A stretch of DNA of 64,000 nt, from assembly GCF_003002815.1 (NCBI RefSeq), contig NZ_PVTF01000001.1, positions 992,001 to 1,056,000 of the forward strand, written 5' to 3'. Under the pieces are notes generated by a model that worked only from the letters and a program-made list of their open reading frames with translations, was not told the DNA's origin and did not search any database. The position numbers and the translations under genes are program-made. Shown one piece after another: positions 27,419 through 37,313 of the stretch; position 1 is the first letter of the stretch; every line of letters starts with the position of its first letter. Source of the DNA: Umezawaea tangerina (GTDB lineage Bacteria; Actinomycetota; Actinomycetes; Mycobacteriales; Pseudonocardiaceae).

Positions 27419-27652
27419 CGAGGCGTGGTGAGTGCTGTTTGTGGGGCGGCTCGGTGGGGGTTGCGTGGTTCCGATGCGCAGCGAGTCCCGTGTGTGGGTG
27501 GCTTGGTGGTCTGGGGCTGCCAGGTGGTTCCGAGGCGTAGCGAGTCCCGAGGGTGGATGGCTCGTTGGGGTTGTGCGTGGTTGTCGAGGCGTAGCGAGTC
27601 CCGTACCTGGGTGGCTCGGTGGGTTGTGTGTGGTTGTCGAGGCGTAGCGAGT
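27419..27652. repeat. Degenerate 52-59 bp tandem repeats
   Basis: Five spaced copies of the core CGAGGCGTAGCGAGT, at about 27419, 27471, 27530, 27585 and 27638, each followed by a GGGTGGCT-like segment. The last copy runs into the palindromic element at 27697. A sixth copy of the core precedes the related element at 35770. The 27262-27696 spacer holds no gene. Confidence 0.7.
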
Positions 27653-27696
27653 TCGCCGGGGTGCGTGGCTGGGTGGGGGTTACGACCCGCGGTGGT

Positions 27697-27813
27697 GTGG
27701 TCGATTTGACTTGGGGCCCCTCTTTTTGGGCCTCGTCGGGCGAAAAAGGGCAGGTGGTAGAGCCTGCCCGCCGACTAATTGTAGGCCCAAAAACCCCAAG
27801 TAAAATCGACCAC
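27697..27813. mobile_element. Palindromic repeat element, copy A (MITE-like)
   Basis: 117-bp element with terminal inverted arms GTGGTCGATTTGACTTGGGG and its near-complement at the right end (one mismatch), nested inner arms GGGCCT/AGGCCC and an apical hairpin GGGCAGG/CCTGCCC. It lies downstream of the SGNH gene. Related to copies at 35770, 55919 and 59529. No transposase inside. It may be a non-autonomous mobile element, a bidirectional terminator or a structured RNA. Confidence 0.75.
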
Positions 27814-27955
27814 GGTTGCGTGCTTTCGTTGCGTACCAGCGGCTTGCGCGGGTCGGCCTTGGCGTGTTGGTTCCAGCGGCTTGGGCTTGGGGCTTGGGCG
27901 TGTTGGGTTCAGGGCTTGGTGGCTTCGGGCTTGGGTTGCTGGTGCTTGGGTGCTG

Positions 27956-28852
27956 TCACTTCTGTTGGCGGTGTTTGCGGTTGAGCCAGGCGACGATCCT
28001 TGTCGTGGGTCTTCTGGCTTCTGCGAGTGCTGAGCGCTGTGGCCATTCCGGTAGTGGGCCGCCGTGCCACACGCCGGCCACGCTGCACAGCGGGGCGAGC
28101 AGGATGGCGGCTGCGGCGTCGTAGCCGGCGGCGTTGGGGTGGAAGCGGTCGGCGCTGAAGAGGTCGCCCGGTCGGGCGAGGAACTCGGGGGAGAGGAGGT
28201 CGGCGAGGGGGACGGCTACGCCGCCTGCCTGTTCCACGGCGGTCTTCTGCTCCTTGGCCAGGCGGAGGCTCCAGGACCGGGCCACGGAGCGCAGGGGTTG
28301 GGCGATGGGGCGGATCGCGCCGAGGTCGGGGCAGGTGCCGACGACGACGCCGATGCCGGCGAGGCGAAGCCTGCGGACTTCGGTGGCGAGGACCGTGACG
28401 GCTGTGCCGATGGAGACGCGTGTGGTGACGTCGTTGGCGCCGATGATCACCAGGGCGACGTCCGGCGGGTCTTGCAGGACCCGGTCTACCTGGGCGGGGA
28501 GGTCGTTGGTGGTGGAGCCGCTGATGGCGTAGGTGGTGAGTCGCACGGGGCGGTCGGCCTCCTCGGCGAGGCCCCTGGCCATGAGCACGCCGGGCAGCTC
28601 GTCCTCGCGGTCGACGCCCAGGCCCGCGGCCATGGAGTCGCCGACCACGGCGAACCGCAGTGACGGTCGGATGCCGTGCAGGTGGGCGGGGGTGTAGACG
28701 CCGTCGGCCCGCGGCGGGGGCGCCTCGGGCACGCCGATCGCCAGCCTCGCCCGCCTGCCCTGCTCGCTGAGCAGCGCGTACAGGGCGCTGAACCCGCCGC
28801 CGACCGCCCCCAGCGCGACCGCGGCCACCCGTAATCGTCGTGCACCCACCAC
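27956..28852 (-). CDS. SGNH/GDSL hydrolase, probably membrane-anchored
   Basis: 298 aa. A basic N-terminus and one hydrophobic helix (VAAVALGAVGGGFSALYALL) suggest export or anchoring. The catalytic blocks are AVVGDSMAAG (block I Ser), GAND (block III) and SADRFHPNAAGYD (block V Asp-x-x-His). Substrate unknown; relatives are lipases or acetyl-esterases acting on cell-wall glycans. The assumed start gives a TTA codon at position 7, one of only three TTA-bearing genes noticed in the window. It is divergent from cbs, as in mycobacteria where Rv1075c precedes cbs. Confidence 0.82.
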   Translation of the reverse strand: MVGARRLRVAAVALGAVGGGFSALYALLSEQGRRARLAIGVPEAPPPRADGVYTPAHLHGIRPSLRFAVVGDSMAAGLGVDREDELPGVLMARGLAEEADRPVRLTTYAISGSTTNDLPAQVDRVLQDPPDVALVIIGANDVTTRVSIGTAVTVLATEVRRLRLAGIGVVVGTCPDLGAIRPIAQPLRSVARSWSLRLAKEQKTAVEQAGGVAVPLADLLSPEFLARPGDLFSADRFHPNAAGYDAAAAILLAPLCSVAGVWHGGPLPEWPQRSALAEARRPTTRIVAWLNRKHRQQK

Positions 28853-28969
28853 GTGACCACCCCTTTCGCCCCGGTGAATCGTCCACCAACAGCCGGACCG
28901 GGTGGGGGCACCCCGCCGTCGGAGTTACGCTGCCCGCGTCATCTCGCAAAGTGGGAAGGGACTCTCCCG

Positions 28970-30340
28970 GTGGAGTACGTCGAGCACGTCGTCGACCTGG
29001 TTGGCAACACGCCGCTGGTGAAGCTGAACTCGGTGACCGAGGGCGCGGCGCCGCTGGTGCTCGCCAAGGTCGAGTACCTGAACCCCGGCGGGAGCGTGAA
29101 GGACCGCATCGCGCTGCGCATGGTGGAGGCGGCCGAGGCCTCCGGTGAGCTGAAGCCGGGCGGGACGATCGTGGAGCCGACGTCGGGCAACACCGGGGTG
29201 GGGCTGGCGCTGGTCGCGCAGCGGCGGGGCTACAAGTGCGTGTTCGTCTGCCCGGACAAGGTCAGCGAGGACAAGCGCAACGTGCTGAAGGCGTACGGCG
29301 CCGAGGTCGTGGTGTGCCCGACGGCGGTCGCCCCGGAGCACCCGGACTCCTACTACAACGTGTCGGACCGGCTGGTGCGCGAGATCCCGGACGCGTGGAA
29401 GCCGGACCAGTACTCGAACCCGCAGAACCCGCTGAGCCACTACCACTCGACCGGCCCGGAGATCTGGCGGCAGACGGAGGGGCGGATCACGCACTTCGTC
29501 GCGGGCGTCGGCACCGGCGGCACGATCTCGGGCACCGGGCGCTACCTCAAGGAGGTGTCCGGCGGCAAGGTGAAGATCATCGGCGCGGACCCCGAGGGCT
29601 CCGTGTACTCCGGTGGCACCGGACGTCCGTACCTCGTCGAGGGCGTCGGCGAGGACTTCTGGCCGGACGCCTACGACCGCGACATCTGCGACGAGATCGT
29701 CGCGGTGTCGGACGCTGACTCCTTCGCCGTCACCCGCCGCCTCGCCCGCGAGGAGGGCCTGCTCGTCGGCGGCTCGTGCGGCATGGCCGCCGCGGCCGCG
29801 ATGAAGATCGCCAAGAGCTGCGGCCCGGACGACGTCGTGGTCGTGCTGCTGCCCGACGGCGGCCGCGGCTACCTGTCGAAGGTCTTCAACGACCAGTGGA
29901 TGTCCTCCTACGGCTTCCTGCCGCCCGACTCCTCCGGCGCCACCGTCGGCGACGTGCTGCGGCGCAAGGACGGCCACATCCCGGACCTGGTGCACGGCCA
30001 CCCCAAGGAGACCGTGGCCGAGGCCGTGGCGATCCTGCGCGAGTTCGGCGTGTCCCAGATGCCCGTCGTGAACGCCGAGCCGCCGATCATGGCGGCGGAG
30101 GTCGCGGGCGCGGTCAACGAGCGCGACCTGCTGGAGGCGCTGTTCACCGGCAAGGCGCAGCTCGCCGACACGCTGGAGAAGCACATGTCGGCCCCGCTGC
30201 CGACGATCGGCGCGGGCGAGTCGGTCGGCGTCGCGATGAAGGCGCTGTCGCACGCCGACGGCGCCCTGGTGCTCGACGACGGCAAGCCGGCGGGCGTCGT
30301 TACCCGCCAGGACATCCTGGGTTTCCTCGCGGGCAGGTGA
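28970..30340 (+). CDS. cbs: Cystathionine beta-synthase
   Basis: 456-aa PLP enzyme that joins homocysteine and serine to cystathionine, the first step of reverse transsulfuration. The PLP-binding Lys44 is in GGSVKDRIALRM, the substrate loop is EPTSGNTGVGLALV, and the phosphate cup is GVGTGGTISGTGRYL. A tandem CBS-domain pair occupies about residues 340-456, as in the mycobacterial enzyme; it usually controls activity. The GTG at 28970 follows GGGAAGGGA. metB is two genes downstream, so both transsulfuration steps are encoded close together. Confidence 0.92.
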   Translation: MEYVEHVVDLVGNTPLVKLNSVTEGAAPLVLAKVEYLNPGGSVKDRIALRMVEAAEASGELKPGGTIVEPTSGNTGVGLALVAQRRGYKCVFVCPDKVSEDKRNVLKAYGAEVVVCPTAVAPEHPDSYYNVSDRLVREIPDAWKPDQYSNPQNPLSHYHSTGPEIWRQTEGRITHFVAGVGTGGTISGTGRYLKEVSGGKVKIIGADPEGSVYSGGTGRPYLVEGVGEDFWPDAYDRDICDEIVAVSDADSFAVTRRLAREEGLLVGGSCGMAAAAAMKIAKSCGPDDVVVVLLPDGGRGYLSKVFNDQWMSSYGFLPPDSSGATVGDVLRRKDGHIPDLVHGHPKETVAEAVAILREFGVSQMPVVNAEPPIMAAEVAGAVNERDLLEALFTGKAQLADTLEKHMSAPLPTIGAGESVGVAMKALSHADGALVLDDGKPAGVVTRQDILGFLAGR

Positions 30341-30455
30341 GCGGGGCGATCGACGACACGTTCAGCGGTTGCCGGTGGCGCGACCCGCGCCATCCGCTAG
30401 CGTGGCCAGCACTTACCGGCAATCGCGACCCACGCCAAGGGGATGGGAAACTCCG

Positions 30456-31601
30456 ATGAACGCTCCGCAGCCGCCAGGAAACCAATACGGCGGCCAACCA
30501 CAGGAGGGACAGGGCAACGAGCCCCCGTCCCCCAGCGCCGAAGCGACGCAGGTGGTGCCGAGCGGCGGACAGCCCCCGGCGTTCCCGCCCGCCGAAGCCA
30601 CCCAGGTCGTCCCGTCCGGCCAGGCCCAGCAGCAGCCGAGCTCGGAGGCGACCCAGGTCGTCTCCGGCCAGCAGCACCAGCAGCAGCCCTTCGGCCAGCA
30701 GCCCGGCGCCCCCTCCGGCGGGTTCCCGGCGCAGCCGCCCTCGGGCGGGTTCCCGTCCCAGCAGCCGCCCGCGCCGCAGCAGCCCTACGGCCAGCAGCCC
30801 CAGCAGGGCTACGGCCAGCCGCAACAGCCGTACGGCCAGCCCCAGCAGCCCTACGGCCAGCCCCCGCAGCAGCCCTACGGCCAGCAGCCGTACGGCCAGC
30901 CGCAGCAGCCCCAGCAGCCGTGGGGCGCGCAGGCACCGGCCTACGGCCAGCCGCAGCAGCAGGCGTGGGGCGGGGCGCAGCCCGGTTACCCGGCGCAGGC
31001 GGGCTACGGCGCGGCCCCCGCGGGCAACTACGCCGAGTGGGGCCAGCGGCTCATCGGCGGTCTGATCGACTTCGCGGCCCCCGCCGTGGTGTTCTACGTG
31101 CTGGTGTTCGCCATCGGCGGCACGTCGCGCAACCTCTCGGCCTCGCTGGCCATCAGCGGCATCGGCTACATCGCGCTGCTGGGCTACATGGGCTACAACT
31201 CCTGGTACCTGCAGGGCACCACCGGCCAGTCCTTCGGCAAGAAGGTCGCCAAGATCAGGCTGATCAAGGAGGAGACCGGGCAGCCGGTCGGCTTCGCGAA
31301 CGCCTTCGTCCGGCACCTGTGCCACGTCGTGGACGCGCTGCCCTGCTACGTCGGGTTCTTCGCCCCGCTGTGGGAGGTCAAGAAGCAGACCTGGGCCGAC
31401 AAGATCATGGGCACCGTCGTGGTCAACGAGAGCGGCGGCCCCGGCGCCATCGGCGGCGGGAACTTCCCCGGCACCGGCGCCCAGGCGGCCCAGCCCTACG
31501 GCCAGCAGCCGCAGCCGGGCCAGTACGGCCAGCCGCAGCAGCCCTACGGCCAGCAGCCCCAGCAGGGCTACGGCCAGCAGCAGCCGCCCGCGCAGTGGTG
31601 A
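30456..31601 (+). CDS. Pro/Gln-rich RDD domain membrane protein (Pra-like)
   Basis: 381 aa. The first 185 residues are a low-complexity tract of PYGQ/QQP repeats, with three EATQVV motifs near residues 28, 48 and 65. An RDD domain follows (NYAEWGQRLIGGLIDF ... GQSFGKKVAKIRLIKEETG) with three membrane helices, and a second PYGQ tract ends the protein. Position between cbs and metB matches the mycobacterial proline-rich antigen gene pra (Rv1078). Function unknown; the TQVV motifs resemble sites phosphorylated by PknB-type kinases and bound by FHA domains. AAGGGG precedes the ATG. Confidence 0.87.
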   Translation: MNAPQPPGNQYGGQPQEGQGNEPPSPSAEATQVVPSGGQPPAFPPAEATQVVPSGQAQQQPSSEATQVVSGQQHQQQPFGQQPGAPSGGFPAQPPSGGFPSQQPPAPQQPYGQQPQQGYGQPQQPYGQPQQPYGQPPQQPYGQQPYGQPQQPQQPWGAQAPAYGQPQQQAWGGAQPGYPAQAGYGAAPAGNYAEWGQRLIGGLIDFAAPAVVFYVLVFAIGGTSRNLSASLAISGIGYIALLGYMGYNSWYLQGTTGQSFGKKVAKIRLIKEETGQPVGFANAFVRHLCHVVDALPCYVGFFAPLWEVKKQTWADKIMGTVVVNESGGPGAIGGGNFPGTGAQAAQPYGQQPQPGQYGQPQQPYGQQPQQGYGQQQPPAQW

Positions 31602-31686
31602 CCCGCTGACCCAGAGGTCGCACACCGGCCCCCGACCACCCGGTCGGGGGCCGGTCCGGCATCCGGGACGGTCCCATTCCACGCCG

Positions 31687-31692
31687 TAGGCT
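31687..31692 (+). promoter_or_regulatory. -10 hexamer of a probable leaderless metB promoter
   Basis: TAGGCT lies 6 nt before the metB ATG at 31699, and no Shine-Dalgarno intervenes. The same hexamer and spacing occur before the ABC ATPase gene at 57859. Confidence 0.6.
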
Positions 31693-31698
31693 CTAGTC

Positions 31699-32853
31699 AT
31701 GACCGACAGCTCCGCTCACCACGGCTTCGCGACCAGGGCGATCCACGCGGGCCAGGACCCCGACCCGACCACCGGCTCGGTGATCCCACCCATCCACGCG
31801 ACCTCCACCTACGCCCAGGACGGCGTGGGCGGGCTCCGCGACGGCTACGAGTACTCCCGCACCGGCAACCCGACGAGGACCGCGTTGCAGGAGTGCCTGG
31901 CCTCGCTGGAGGGCGGCAGGCACGCCCGCGCGTTCGCCTCCGGCATGGGCGCGACGGACGCGGCGCTGCGGTCGATGCTGCGCCCCGGCGACCACATCCT
32001 CATCCCGAACGACGCCTACGGCGGCACGTTCCGGCTCATCGACAAGGTGCTGGGCCACTGGGGCATCGAGCACAGCCCCGTCGACCTGTCGGACGTGGAC
32101 GCGGTCCGCACGGCGATGCGCCCCAACACCAAGGTCGTCTGGATCGAGACGCCCACCAACCCGCTGCTCAACATCGCGGACATCGCGGGCCTGTCCCAGA
32201 TCGCGCACTCCGGCGGCGCGCTGCTCGTGGTGGACAACACGTTCGCCTCGCCGTACCTGCAGAGCCCGCTCGGCCTCGGCGCCGACGTGGTGATGCACTC
32301 CACGACCAAGTACATCGGCGGCCACTCCGACGTTGTCGGCGGCGCGCTCGTCACCTCCGACGACGAGCTGGACGCCCAGTTCGGCTTCCTGCAGAACGGC
32401 GCGGGCGCGGTCGCCAGCCCGTTCGACTCGTGGCTCACGCTGCGCGGCATCAAGACCCTTGAGCTGCGCATGGAGAAGCACTCCGACAACGCCGAGCTGG
32501 TCGTGCAGGCGCTGCTCAACCACCCCAAGGTCAAGACCGTGCTCTACCCCGGGCTGCCCGACCACCCCGGTCACGAGCTGGCGGCCAAGCAGATGCGCCG
32601 CTTCGGCGGGATGATCTCGTTCACCGTCCACGGCGGCGAGCAGGCCGCGCTGGAGGTGTGCGCGCGCACCAGGCTGTTCACGCTGGCAGAGTCGCTGGGC
32701 GGCGTGGAGTCGCTGATCGAGCACCCCGGCAAGATGACGCACGCCAGCACCGAGGGCTCGCTGCTGGAGGTGCCGTCGGACCTCATCCGCCTCTCGGTCG
32801 GCATCGAGTCCGGTGACGACCTGGTCGCCGACCTGCTCGCGGCGCTGGGCTGA
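31699..32853 (+). CDS. metB: Cystathionine gamma-synthase/lyase (Cys/Met metabolism PLP enzyme)
   Basis: 384-aa PLP enzyme of the Cys/Met family. Residues RTGNPTRTALQE bind PLP phosphate, VVDNTFASPYLQ is the Asp/PLP-ring region, and Lys204 in STTKYIGGHSD forms the Schiff base. By order and similarity it matches mycobacterial metB (Rv1079), which can act as cystathionine gamma-synthase and/or lyase. With cbs it allows both directions between Cys and homocysteine. A strong terminator follows, shared with the convergent small gene. Confidence 0.9.
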   Translation: MTDSSAHHGFATRAIHAGQDPDPTTGSVIPPIHATSTYAQDGVGGLRDGYEYSRTGNPTRTALQECLASLEGGRHARAFASGMGATDAALRSMLRPGDHILIPNDAYGGTFRLIDKVLGHWGIEHSPVDLSDVDAVRTAMRPNTKVVWIETPTNPLLNIADIAGLSQIAHSGGALLVVDNTFASPYLQSPLGLGADVVMHSTTKYIGGHSDVVGGALVTSDDELDAQFGFLQNGAGAVASPFDSWLTLRGIKTLELRMEKHSDNAELVVQALLNHPKVKTVLYPGLPDHPGHELAAKQMRRFGGMISFTVHGGEQAALEVCARTRLFTLAESLGGVESLIEHPGKMTHASTEGSLLEVPSDLIRLSVGIESGDDLVADLLAALG

Positions 32854-32870
32854 GCCTCCCCGACCACGAC

Positions 32871-32905
32871 GAAGGGGCCCGCCCGAGGTTCGGCGGGGCC
32901 CCTTC
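32871..32905. terminator. Bidirectional terminator after metB
   Basis: GAAGGGGCCC-type stem (32871-32883 against 32892-32905, one bulged base), extended by CCACGAC/GTCGTGG outside. It lies between the metB stop and the convergent small gene ending at 32918. Confidence 0.75.
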
Positions 32906-32917
32906 GACGTCGTGGCC

Positions 32918-33166
32918 CTAGGGCTTGAGCAGGTTGTCGCCCTGCTGCGGGTACTGGGTGTTCTCGACCTTGGGCACCGCGGGCAGCTCCTGCCCGCTGA
33001 CGCACCCGCCGACGAACTGGAGCACACCGCCGTGCTGCTCGAAGTGCCCAGCCTCGTGACAGCCCGTCTGGGCGACGGTGAAGAAGGCCGCGCCGGTCAG
33101 GGCCACGGCCGTGGCCACCGCTCCGACGAGCGGAATCACGGCGGCTGCGCGTCCCACGTGTGCCAT
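32918..33166 (-). CDS. Small exported or membrane protein (82 aa)
   Basis: 82 aa with an N-terminal hydrophobic helix (AAVIPLVGAVATAVALTGAAFF) and a Pro/Gln-containing tail carrying two Cys (TGCHEAG and GGCVSG) that could form a disulfide outside the cell. GGGAGG precedes the ATG by 5 nt. No family recognised. It is convergent with metB. Confidence 0.65.
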   Translation of the reverse strand: MAHVGRAAAVIPLVGAVATAVALTGAAFFTVAQTGCHEAGHFEQHGGVLQFVGGCVSGQELPAVPKVENTQYPQQGDNLLKP

Positions 33167-33281
33167 GCCGCCTCCCTGGTGTGAATGCCCTGTGAGGTCC
33201 CCCACGACAGAGCGTACCCGTCTCCGGGCAGTGCCCTCCAAGCTCGTCGCCCGGAGTTGGCTGCTATCCGCCGTCGGTTCA

Positions 33282-33800
33282 TCACGGATGGTAGTGGTTC
33301 GCCATCTTCGTGATCTCACCCGCCGCGTTGAACGAGATCGCGGGCGCGTACTCGGTCCACGTGGGGGTCAGGGCGGCGTACTCGGCGACCGAGCACAGCA
33401 CCGTGCCGAGACCGTTGTCGTCCAGCACCAGCTCCGCGGAGCCCTTGCCGGGCGTGCAGCCCTCGGGCGACAGCAGCACCGCGTCGGGTGCGAGCCGCGA
33501 GATGTGCTCGACCTGGTCGACGGCCTCGACCGTGCGGTTGTTCGTCCTGGCCGTCACGAACCGGGCGGTCAGCCACCTGACCTCGCCGTCGGCGGTCATG
33601 GCGGTCACGATCGACACCGGCACGTCCGCCAGCGGCTTCGGCTGGTTCGACGGCACCGCGGTCCCGGTGGGCGCGTCCAGCACGCCCCGCGCGCTCGGCT
33701 CGACCGACGGCGCGCTGTGCTTCCCGATGCCCGCGCACGCGCTGAGCAGCAGGAGCGCCGCGCCGACGCCCACCAGCCCCGTCCCCCTGGCGATCCCCAC
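33282..33800 (-). CDS. Putative lipoprotein, unknown function
   Basis: 172 aa. Signal peptide LVGVGAALLLLSAC ends in a lipobox (LSAC), followed by a Ser/Pro linker and a beta-rich domain with two Cys (EGCTPG and VLCSV). The GTG at 33800 has AGGGGG upstream; a TTG 36 bases further upstream is possible but gives a poor signal peptide. No family recognised. It follows hppD on the same strand with a 55-bp gap and may be cotranscribed. Confidence 0.7.
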   Translation of the reverse strand: MGIARGTGLVGVGAALLLLSACAGIGKHSAPSVEPSARGVLDAPTGTAVPSNQPKPLADVPVSIVTAMTADGEVRWLTARFVTARTNNRTVEAVDQVEHISRLAPDAVLLSPEGCTPGKGSAELVLDDNGLGTVLCSVAEYAALTPTWTEYAPAISFNAAGEITKMANHYHP

Positions 33801-33855
33801 GACGTGCCCCCTGGTTGCGGTGTCGTTGTCCCGCAACCAGGACGCCCGCCGGAGG

Positions 33856-35124
<1,269 letters not shown>

Positions 35125-35148
35125 TCAGTGAAATTCCTGGTCATTTTG

Positions 35149-35154
35149 TACAGT
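35149..35154 (+). promoter_or_regulatory. -10 hexamer of a probable leaderless promoter for the Lrp/AsnC gene
   Basis: TACAGT ends 5 nt before the ATG at 35160, in the 101-bp divergent spacer with hppD. The spacer is AT-rich around 35120-35150 and is the likely binding site for the regulator itself. Confidence 0.5.
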
Positions 35155-35159
35155 GCACC

Positions 35160-35654
35160 ATGACTTCGGGCGAGCAACTAGAACACTCTGACCAGACACT
35201 GGACGTACTCGACGCACGACTCCTCCTGCTCCTCACCGACGAACCCCGCCTCGGGGTGCTGGAGTGCTCACGGCGGTTGGGAGTCGCGCGGGGCACCGTG
35301 CAGGCACGGCTGGACCGGCTGGTGGGCAAGGGCGTGCTCACCGGGTTCCCGCCCGCGCTGGACCTCGCGGCGATGGGGTACGGGCTCACGGCGTTCGCGG
35401 TGCTGGAGATCGCGCAGGGGCGCAGGCAGGAGGTGTCCGACGGGCTGGCGGCGATCAACGAGGTGTGCGAGGTGCACGCGACGACGGGGCAGGGGGACCT
35501 GTTCGTGAGGATGGTGGCCCGGTCGAACGCGGACCTGCAGAGGGTGATCGACGAGATGGTGGACGTGCCGGGGGTGGAGAGGCTGTCGACGTCGATCGCT
35601 TTGTCCACGCCGGTGCCGCCGAGGGTGCGGCCGTTGTTGGAGCGGATCGGGTGA
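35160..35654 (+). CDS. Lrp/AsnC family transcriptional regulator
   Basis: 164 aa. N-terminal winged helix-turn-helix (LLLLLTDEPRLGVLECSRRLGVARGTVQARLDRL) and a C-terminal RAM domain (VCEVHATTGQGDLFVRMVARSNADLQRVI) that binds amino acids or related effectors. It is divergent from hppD and most likely controls tyrosine catabolism, sensing an aromatic amino or keto acid; this is inferred from position. Probably leaderless. Confidence 0.87.
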   Translation: MTSGEQLEHSDQTLDVLDARLLLLLTDEPRLGVLECSRRLGVARGTVQARLDRLVGKGVLTGFPPALDLAAMGYGLTAFAVLEIAQGRRQEVSDGLAAINEVCEVHATTGQGDLFVRMVARSNADLQRVIDEMVDVPGVERLSTSIALSTPVPPRVRPLLERIG

Positions 35655-35769
35655 TTGTTGGGTGGTCGGGTGGGGTCGGTCGGGGGTGGCTGGGTGGTCG
35701 TGCGTGGTTGTCGAGGCGTAGCGAGTTCGTCGGGTGCGTGGCTGGGTGGGGGTTACGACCCGCGGTGGT

Positions 35770-35884
35770 GTGGTCGATTTGACTTGGGGCCCCTTTTTTG
35801 GGCTTTGTCGGCGTAAAAGGGCAGGTGGTAGAGCGTGCCCGCCGACTGATTGTAAGCCCAAAAACCCCAAGTCAAATCGACCAC
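35770..35884. mobile_element. Palindromic repeat element, copy B (MITE-like)
   Basis: 115 bp, same subfamily as copy A. Outer arms GTCGATTTGAC/GTCAAATCGAC are perfect. Inner arms read GGGCTT/AAGCCC, where copy A has GGGCCT/AGGCCC. Homology with copy A extends about 65 bp upstream, including one CGAGGCGTAGCGAGT core, and about 40 bp downstream. It lies between the convergent Lrp/AsnC and greA genes. Confidence 0.75.
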
Positions 35885-36059
35885 GGTTGCGTGCTTTCGT
35901 CGCGTACCAGCGGCTTTCTCGGGTCGGACTTTTTGTTTTTTGGGCTTCTGGTGGGGTTCGTTGCTTTGTTCTTGTTGTTGGGGGTTTTGTTGGGCTTCTG
36001 GACACGCAGAAGAGGCGATCACCGGGTGGTGATCGCCTCTGTGCGTGGTGCTGTGCTGG

Positions 36060-36548
36060 TCAGGCGGAGTAGGGGACTGCCTTGATCAGGGTGACCTTCT
36101 GGCTCTTGCCGTTGGGCAGTTCGTACTCGACGGTCTCGCCGTCCTTGGCGCCGAGCAGGGCCTTGCCGAGCGGGGAGGCGGGGGAGTAGACCTCCATCGC
36201 GCCGTGGGCGCCCTCCTCGCGGGTGGCGAGCAGGAACTCCTCGGTCTCGTCGTCGCCGTCGTAGCGGATGGTCAGCACGGTGCCGGGGGCGGCGACGCCC
36301 TTCGTGGTCGGGGCCTCGCCGACCTTGGCCGCCTGGAGGAGCTCCTGCAGCTGCCGGATCCGGGCTTCCTGCTTGCCCTGCTCCTCGCGGGCCGCGTGGT
36401 AACCGCCGTTCTCACGGAGGTCGCCCTCCTCGCGGCGCGCGTTGATCTCAGTGGCAATGACCGGGCGATTCTGGATCAGCTCGTCCAGCTCAGCCTTGAG
36501 CCGGTCGTAGGCCTCCTGGGTAAGCCAGGTCACCTGGGTGTCGCTCAC
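36060..36548 (-). CDS. greA: Transcription elongation factor GreA
   Basis: 162-aa factor that rescues backtracked RNA polymerase by stimulating RNA cleavage. The N-terminal coiled coil carries the acidic tip ([23 protein letters not shown]) and the C-terminal FKBP-like domain ends with [24 protein letters not shown]. The GTG at 36548 is chosen because GAGGAG lies 9 nt upstream; a GTG 6 bases earlier would be too close. An intrinsic-type hairpin lies in its upstream region. Order greA-DUF4307-mca is as in mycobacteria. Confidence 0.92.
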   Translation of the reverse strand: MSDTQVTWLTQEAYDRLKAELDELIQNRPVIATEINARREEGDLRENGGYHAAREEQGKQEARIRQLQELLQAAKVGEAPTTKGVAAPGTVLTIRYDGDDETEEFLLATREEGAHGAMEVYSPASPLGKALLGAKDGETVEYELPNGKSQKVTLIKAVPYSA

Positions 36549-36630
36549 GGTCACCAACTCCTCGTCTTGCTCCAGGCCCACCTTGTGGACTGGCAGTTTC
36601 CGGGCAGCACCGCGCCCGGAACGGAAAAAC

Positions 36631-36650
36631 ACGGCCCACACCGGGGCCGT
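36631..36650 (-). terminator. Intrinsic-type terminator upstream of greA
   Basis: On the minus strand ACGGCCC-CGGTGT-GGGCCGT is followed by GTTTTT, a 7-bp stem with a T-run, rare in this genome. It lies 83 bases before the greA start. It may end the upstream DUF4307 transcript or act as an attenuator in the greA leader. Confidence 0.65.
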
Positions 36651-36742
36651 GCTGAGCTGCAAGAGTAACACGTTTACAACGTTCGACTACGGTGTTTTGT
36701 TCCCGACACCGCCGCTAAACCCGCAGATCACCCGCTTGGCCG

Positions 36743-37165
36743 CTAGTTCGTGGACAGGTAGGCGGGTACCTGGTAGGAGCAGCCGAACACCTCGCCGGTG
36801 ACCGGTGGTTTCGACGTGCGCAAGGTGGTCTTCTCGATCACCGTCGTCCTACCTGGTGGGACGAGCACCTCGCGGCGCCCGGCCTCGTCGCCGTCGTCGG
36901 AACGGGCCCGGATGATGCACACGGCGGCGCGGGCCGGATCGTCCCTGACCACCTCGAACGTGACCTCGACGGTGCTGTCGCCGAGCACCTCGAAGCCGCT
37001 CTGCTTGGCCTCGATGGGCTGGTTGCCGAGGTTCCGGTAGGCGACGAGGGCGATCACGACGCCCACGAGCACGCCCACCACGGGCAGTGACCAGCGGAGC
37101 CACCTCGGCAGCGGGCCCTTCGCCCGCTTGCCGTAACGGCCCTCGGGCAGCGTGCGCTGCACCAC
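36743..37165 (-). CDS. DUF4307 membrane protein
   Basis: 140 aa. A short basic N-terminus ([20 protein letters not shown]) leads into one membrane helix ([18 protein letters not shown]) and an extracytoplasmic beta domain ending in Cys and PAYLSTN. This is the DUF4307 family, found next to mca and greA in actinobacteria (Rv1081c in M. tuberculosis). The GTG at 37165 has GGGAGG about 11 nt upstream; earlier in-frame GTGs overlap that site. Divergent from mca. Function unknown. Confidence 0.78.
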   Translation of the reverse strand: MVQRTLPEGRYGKRAKGPLPRWLRWSLPVVGVLVGVVIALVAYRNLGNQPIEAKQSGFEVLGDSTVEVTFEVVRDDPARAAVCIIRARSDDGDEAGRREVLVPPGRTTVIEKTTLRTSKPPVTGEVFGCSYQVPAYLSTN

Positions 37166-37313
37166 CGCGGTCACCACCTCCCGACCCCGCCCGTTCGCCT
37201 GCTGCGGACCAGCGGGAACAATGGGCGTCGACGTCCGCGTTGAGTGTCGCAGGGTCCTGTGGGGCCCTGCCCGGTGGGGCTGGACGGAAACTACGAGGAG
37301 GACCGGGTCGGTC

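Noticed and set aside
27752-27770. tRNA-like D-arm in the palindromic elements (GGTGGTAGAGCC)
   Set aside because: Only a short resemblance to a D-arm. No acceptor, anticodon or T-arm could be placed around it.
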